Shown: piece after piece, positions 61,657-64,000 of the stretch
How the letters are laid out: every line of letters starts with the position of its first letter
Position numbering within the stretch: position 1 is the first letter of the stretch
Notes under the pieces: generated by a model
The model's database searches: none
The model's input: only the letters and a program-made list of their open reading frames with translations
Told to the model about the DNA's origin: nothing
Source of the DNA: Poseidonibacter lekithochrous
Lineage (GTDB): Bacteria; Campylobacterota; Campylobacteria; Campylobacterales; Arcobacteraceae
Direction: 5' to 3'
DNA: 64,000 bases
Assembly: GCF_013283835.1 (NCBI RefSeq)
Contig: NZ_CP054052.1
Location: 1,984,001-2,048,000, forward strand
Position numbers and translations under genes: made by a program

Positions 61657-62305
61657 TTTTGTATCCTATTCCTTTAATATTTGATAAGGAATCTTTTCCT
61701 AGTAGTTTTTTTATTGAATTAATATATACTCGGATTGAACCTTCACTATACTCTTCATCACAAGCCCAAAGCTTAGAGATAATCATATCTTTAGTTACGA
61801 TTTCACCTCTATTTTCAATAAATAGCTCTAATAATTCTGATACTTTTACAGGAAGGTTTATATCTTCATTATTTTCAAAAACTCTTTTTGAAATAGGATT
61901 AAATACTAAATTATTGTTTAGTTCAATATTTTCAAATTGTTTATTATTTCGTTTTAATAAAGCTCTAATTCGTAATATTAACTCATCTAAATCTACAGGT
62001 TTTTTAAGATAATCATCACAACCATTGTTAAAACCTTTTTGCAAAGTTTCTTTATCTTTGTATGATGTTAAAAAAATTGAAGGGGTTTGATCACCTGAAC
62101 TTCTAAGTTGTTCAAGAAGGTCAAGACCATTTATTTTTGGTACATTAATATCAAAAATATATAAGTCATATTTATTTTCATAGTTTAAATCTAAGCAAGC
62201 TTCACCGTCATAAGCAATATCTACACAAAAACCCTCATCTTCCAAAAAGTCCTCTAATGTACTTGCAAATAGTTCATCATCTTCTAAAACCAATATCTTA
62301 TGCAA
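61646..62305 (-). CDS. OmpR family response regulator
   Basis: 219 residues. Receiver with acidic pair LEDDELF, phospho-Asp in YDLYIFDINVPKINGLDLL, Thr/Ser in IFLTSYKD and Lys in YLKKPVD. The C-terminal winged helix (about 125-219, NGKRVFENNEDI-like start, then GSIRVYINSIKKLLGKDSLS) binds DNA. It is co-transcribed with the kinase that follows. Regulon unknown. Confidence 0.92.
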   Translation of the reverse strand: MHKILVLEDDELFASTLEDFLEDEGFCVDIAYDGEACLDLNYENKYDLYIFDINVPKINGLDLLEQLRSSGDQTPSIFLTSYKDKETLQKGFNNGCDDYLKKPVDLDELILRIRALLKRNNKQFENIELNNNLVFNPISKRVFENNEDINLPVKVSELLELFIENRGEIVTKDMIISKLWACDEEYSEGSIRVYINSIKKLLGKDSLSNIKGIGYKIEF

Positions 62306-62385
62306 TAAATATCCTTGATTAAATTCATATTTTATTATTATAGTTATAAATAGTTAAAAATGTGTTAATTAAAATAAAAAGTAAG

Positions 62386-62420
62386 CTTTAAAGATTTTAA
62401 ATTATTTAAAATCTTTAAAG
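62386..62420 (-). terminator. terminator of the purU-trmL transcript
   Basis: A perfect 16-bp stem (62386-62401 with 62405-62420) and a 3-nt loop overlapping the end of trmL. On the reverse strand TTACTTTTTATTTT follows. Confidence 0.8.
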
Positions 62421-62866
62421 TTTTGTCTTAATGCTTCATAAGCAATAATAGATACTGAGTTTGCAATATTTAAACTTCTAGCATCATTTGTCATAGGAAT
62501 AGTAATACAAGATTCTTCTCTTTTATCTAATACTTCTTGAGGAAGTCCAGCATCTTCTCTACCGAAGTAAAAATAATCACCAGTATTAAATTCTGCATCA
62601 AAGTAATTTTGAGTTGTTTTAGTTGTTGCAAAGAAGTGTCTAGGAGAGAATGGATTCTTTTCCCAAAACTCTTCAATATTTTCATACTCTCTCACATCTA
62701 ATTCAAACCAATAATCAAGCCCTGCTCGTCTTACTTCTTTTTCTGTAATATCACCAAAACCATAAGGTTTAATAAGGTGTAAAGTACAATCCATAGCAAA
62801 TGCTAATCTTCCTATTGTACCTACGTTTCCTGGCATTCTAGGTTCTAATAAAACAAGATTAAACAT
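62402..62866 (-). CDS. trmL: tRNA (cytidine/uridine-34-2'-O)-methyltransferase
   Basis: 154 residues, SPOUT fold: MFNLVLLEPRMPGNVGTIGR, HLIKPYGFGDITEKEVRRAG, YFGREDAGLPQEVL and ITIPMTNDARSLNIANSVSI, which form the deep trefoil knot. It methylates the wobble ribose of certain tRNA-Leu. Its start overlaps the purU stop (TAATG). Confidence 0.94.
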   Translation of the reverse strand: MFNLVLLEPRMPGNVGTIGRLAFAMDCTLHLIKPYGFGDITEKEVRRAGLDYWFELDVREYENIEEFWEKNPFSPRHFFATTKTTQNYFDAEFNTGDYFYFGREDAGLPQEVLDKREESCITIPMTNDARSLNIANSVSIIAYEALRQNFKDFK

Positions 62867-63699
62867 TATAAAATCACCGTCTTATTTCCATGAACAAATA
62901 CTTTATCATCAAGTAATAATTGGAAAGCATTTGAAAGTACGATTTTTTCTACGTTTCTTCCTGCTTTTCTCATATCTTGCCATGAGTATGAATGGTCAAC
63001 TCTTACAACGTCTTGAGAGATAATTGGACCTTCATCTAAATCATTAGTTACATAATGTGCAGTTGCTCCAATAATCTTAACACCTCTTTGGTGTGCTTGT
63101 TTATATGGGTTTGCACCAATAAATGCTGGTAAGAATGAATGATGAATATTTAAAACTTTTTTAGGGAAATTTCCTACAAATTTAGAAGTTAAAATTCTCA
63201 TATATTTTGCTAATACAATTAATTCTGGTTCATATTTATTGATTTCTTCAATCATTAAATCTTCATGAGTTTCTCTCTCCATACCTTCTGCACTAATACA
63301 AGTGAAAGGAATTCCAAACTTCTCAACTAAATCTCTTAAATCTTCATGGTTTGCAATTACAGCTTTGATATCTGCATTTAATTCCCCATCAATATATCTG
63401 ATTAATAAGTCACCTAAAACATGTGTTTCTTTAGTTGCTAAAATAACTACATCTTTTTTAGTTTTTTTATTTAGTTTGATTTCTGCATTTGGAGGTAAAA
63501 CTTCGTTTAACTCTTTAAGTAAGATATTTTTTGAAACGTTTCCAGAGATAATTGTTCTCATAAAAAATTTGTTAGTTTCTGAATCTACATATTCAGCATT
63601 TTGTTCTATATTTAAGTTGTTTGCAAAAAGAACTTTTGAAATGTTATAAACAAGTCCTTTTGCATCTTCAGTATCTATTAAAAGTATATACTTATCCAT
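62866..63699 (-). CDS. purU: formyltetrahydrofolate deformylase
   Basis: 277 residues from ATG 63699 (AGGA 5 nt upstream; ATG 63702 also possible). The N-terminal ACT domain (YILLIDTEDAKGLVYNISKV) is followed by a formyl-transferase catalytic domain with NIHHSFLPAFIGANPYKQAH and AHYVTNDLDEGPIISQDVVR; the His and Asp there are catalytic. It releases formate from 10-formyl-THF to balance one-carbon pools. It is coupled to trmL. Confidence 0.94.
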   Translation of the reverse strand: MDKYILLIDTEDAKGLVYNISKVLFANNLNIEQNAEYVDSETNKFFMRTIISGNVSKNILLKELNEVLPPNAEIKLNKKTKKDVVILATKETHVLGDLLIRYIDGELNADIKAVIANHEDLRDLVEKFGIPFTCISAEGMERETHEDLMIEEINKYEPELIVLAKYMRILTSKFVGNFPKKVLNIHHSFLPAFIGANPYKQAHQRGVKIIGATAHYVTNDLDEGPIISQDVVRVDHSYSWQDMRKAGRNVEKIVLSNAFQLLLDDKVFVHGNKTVIL

Positions 63700-63709
63700 C
63701 ATTATCCTA

Positions 63710-63741
63710 TATTATTCTCGTTAAATTTGACGAGAATAATA
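63710..63741. terminator. hairpin between pyk and purU
   Basis: A 12-bp stem (63710-63721 with 63730-63741) and an 8-nt loop. On the reverse strand it follows the pyk stop by 12 nt and ends just before the purU ribosome site with no T-run, so it may act as a partial terminator or RNA-stability element rather than a full stop. Confidence 0.5.
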
Positions 63742-63753
63742 CCATTTTATTGA

Positions 63754-64000
63754 TTAATAGTTAATATATTTTTTTTTGCTTATTACATAATTTAAATAAT
63801 ATTTTATTTCAGAGCTATTTAGTACTTTAATTGTATTTGTACTACCAGGAACTCCTGCTGGATAACCTATAGTTACAATGTATGGACCATTTTCATCAAG
63901 CTGATTTCTATTCTTTAAAATCTTCAACATTTTTTTTATCATTCTACTAGCCCTTGCTTCTTTAAACTTAGCAATTGGTTCAACACCCCAAATAGGATTT
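63754..64000 (-). CDS. pyk: pyruvate kinase, C-terminal part cut by window edge
   Basis: The reverse strand is open from the right edge to a stop at 63754. It reads NPIWGVEPIAKFKEARASRM, then a helix, then YIVTIGYPAGVPGSTNTIKV, which is the C-terminal regulatory domain of pyruvate kinase (the G.P.G..GSTN loop near the allosteric site). The final residues are a Lys/Tyr-rich tail longer than usual. An ATG inside (63942) gives only 62 residues; the true start lies beyond the window. About 81 residues are present. Confidence 0.85.
   Translation of the reverse strand, partial: NPIWGVEPIAKFKEARASRMIKKMLKILKNRNQLDENGPYIVTIGYPAGVPGSTNTIKVLNSSEIKYYLNYVISKKKYINY

Noticed and set aside
1-64000. CRISPR arrays, rRNA or tRNA genes, insertion sequences
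   Set aside because: I looked for regularly spaced repeats, rRNA-like conserved blocks, cloverleaf-like gaps and transposase motifs and saw none; most gaps are too short or too A/T-rich to hold a tRNA.

Overview
The window is strongly A+T-rich, densely packed bacterial DNA. Short intergenic gaps, frequent stop/start overlaps, TATAAT-type -10 boxes, many GGDEF/PAS/MCP signalling proteins and a CetB-like PAS protein beside a chemoreceptor point to a free-living Campylobacterota, most likely an Arcobacteraceae (Arcobacter-like) chromosome. This placement rests on gene content and style only; no rRNA or tRNA gene is visible. The window cuts ilvN at the left edge and pyruvate kinase at the right edge.

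1-22 kb is mostly core genome. It holds branched-chain amino acid synthesis (ilvBN), a flagellin-like protein, Ppx/GppA, phosphatidylserine synthase, a SulP transporter, two small proteins with a SprA-type protease motif and a rod/flagellin-like look, TrxC, a DUF523 protein, a TtcA-like tRNA thiolase, MoeA, a Cu/Zn-type permease, RmuC, a Ste24-like protease, a PLD nuclease and YbgC. Three of the window's four diguanylate cyclases lie here. Immediately upstream of ybgC sits a decayed integrative element of about 2.5 kb (19484-21981). It is bounded by a 23-bp direct repeat of the ybgC 5' end and contains an integrase remnant, a gene broken by a 17-bp tandem duplication, and two membrane-anchored proteins of unknown function.

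22-34 kb begins with a five-gene operon, a NikABC(DE)-type ABC importer with both ATPases fused in one chain plus a MATE transporter. It is preceded by two 7-1-7 palindromes that bracket the -10 box. After it come an energy-taxis-like pair (CZB-domain chemoreceptor and PAS protein), an aldo/keto reductase and an SLAC1/TDT transporter.

34-44 kb is an anaerobic (early-cobalt) cobalamin locus: divergent cbiM-cbiK-cbiL and cbiA-cbiC-ferredoxin-cbiD-cbiET-cbiF-cbiG-cbiH. Every corrin-ring step from sirohydrochlorin to cobyrinate diamide is covered except CbiJ. A BtuB/BtuF/FecCD-type uptake set lies at 53-57.6 kb, so the cell appears equipped both to make and to import corrinoids. I see no cobalamin riboswitch upstream of either set.

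44-53 kb is accessory-looking: a Crp-family regulator, an Acg-like nitroreductase, two AraC regulators each followed by a methyltransferase, a monooxygenase, a metallophosphoesterase that has lost several metal ligands, a lysine-rich 76-residue protein and AcpH. 57-64 kb returns to core functions: TauE/SafE-like protein, HAD phosphatase, NfeD/band-7 pair, two-component system, TrmL, PurU and Pyk. The gap at 58.4-58.75 kb appears to encode a small RNA of about 120 nt with its own promoter and terminator and an exposed CCUCC motif.
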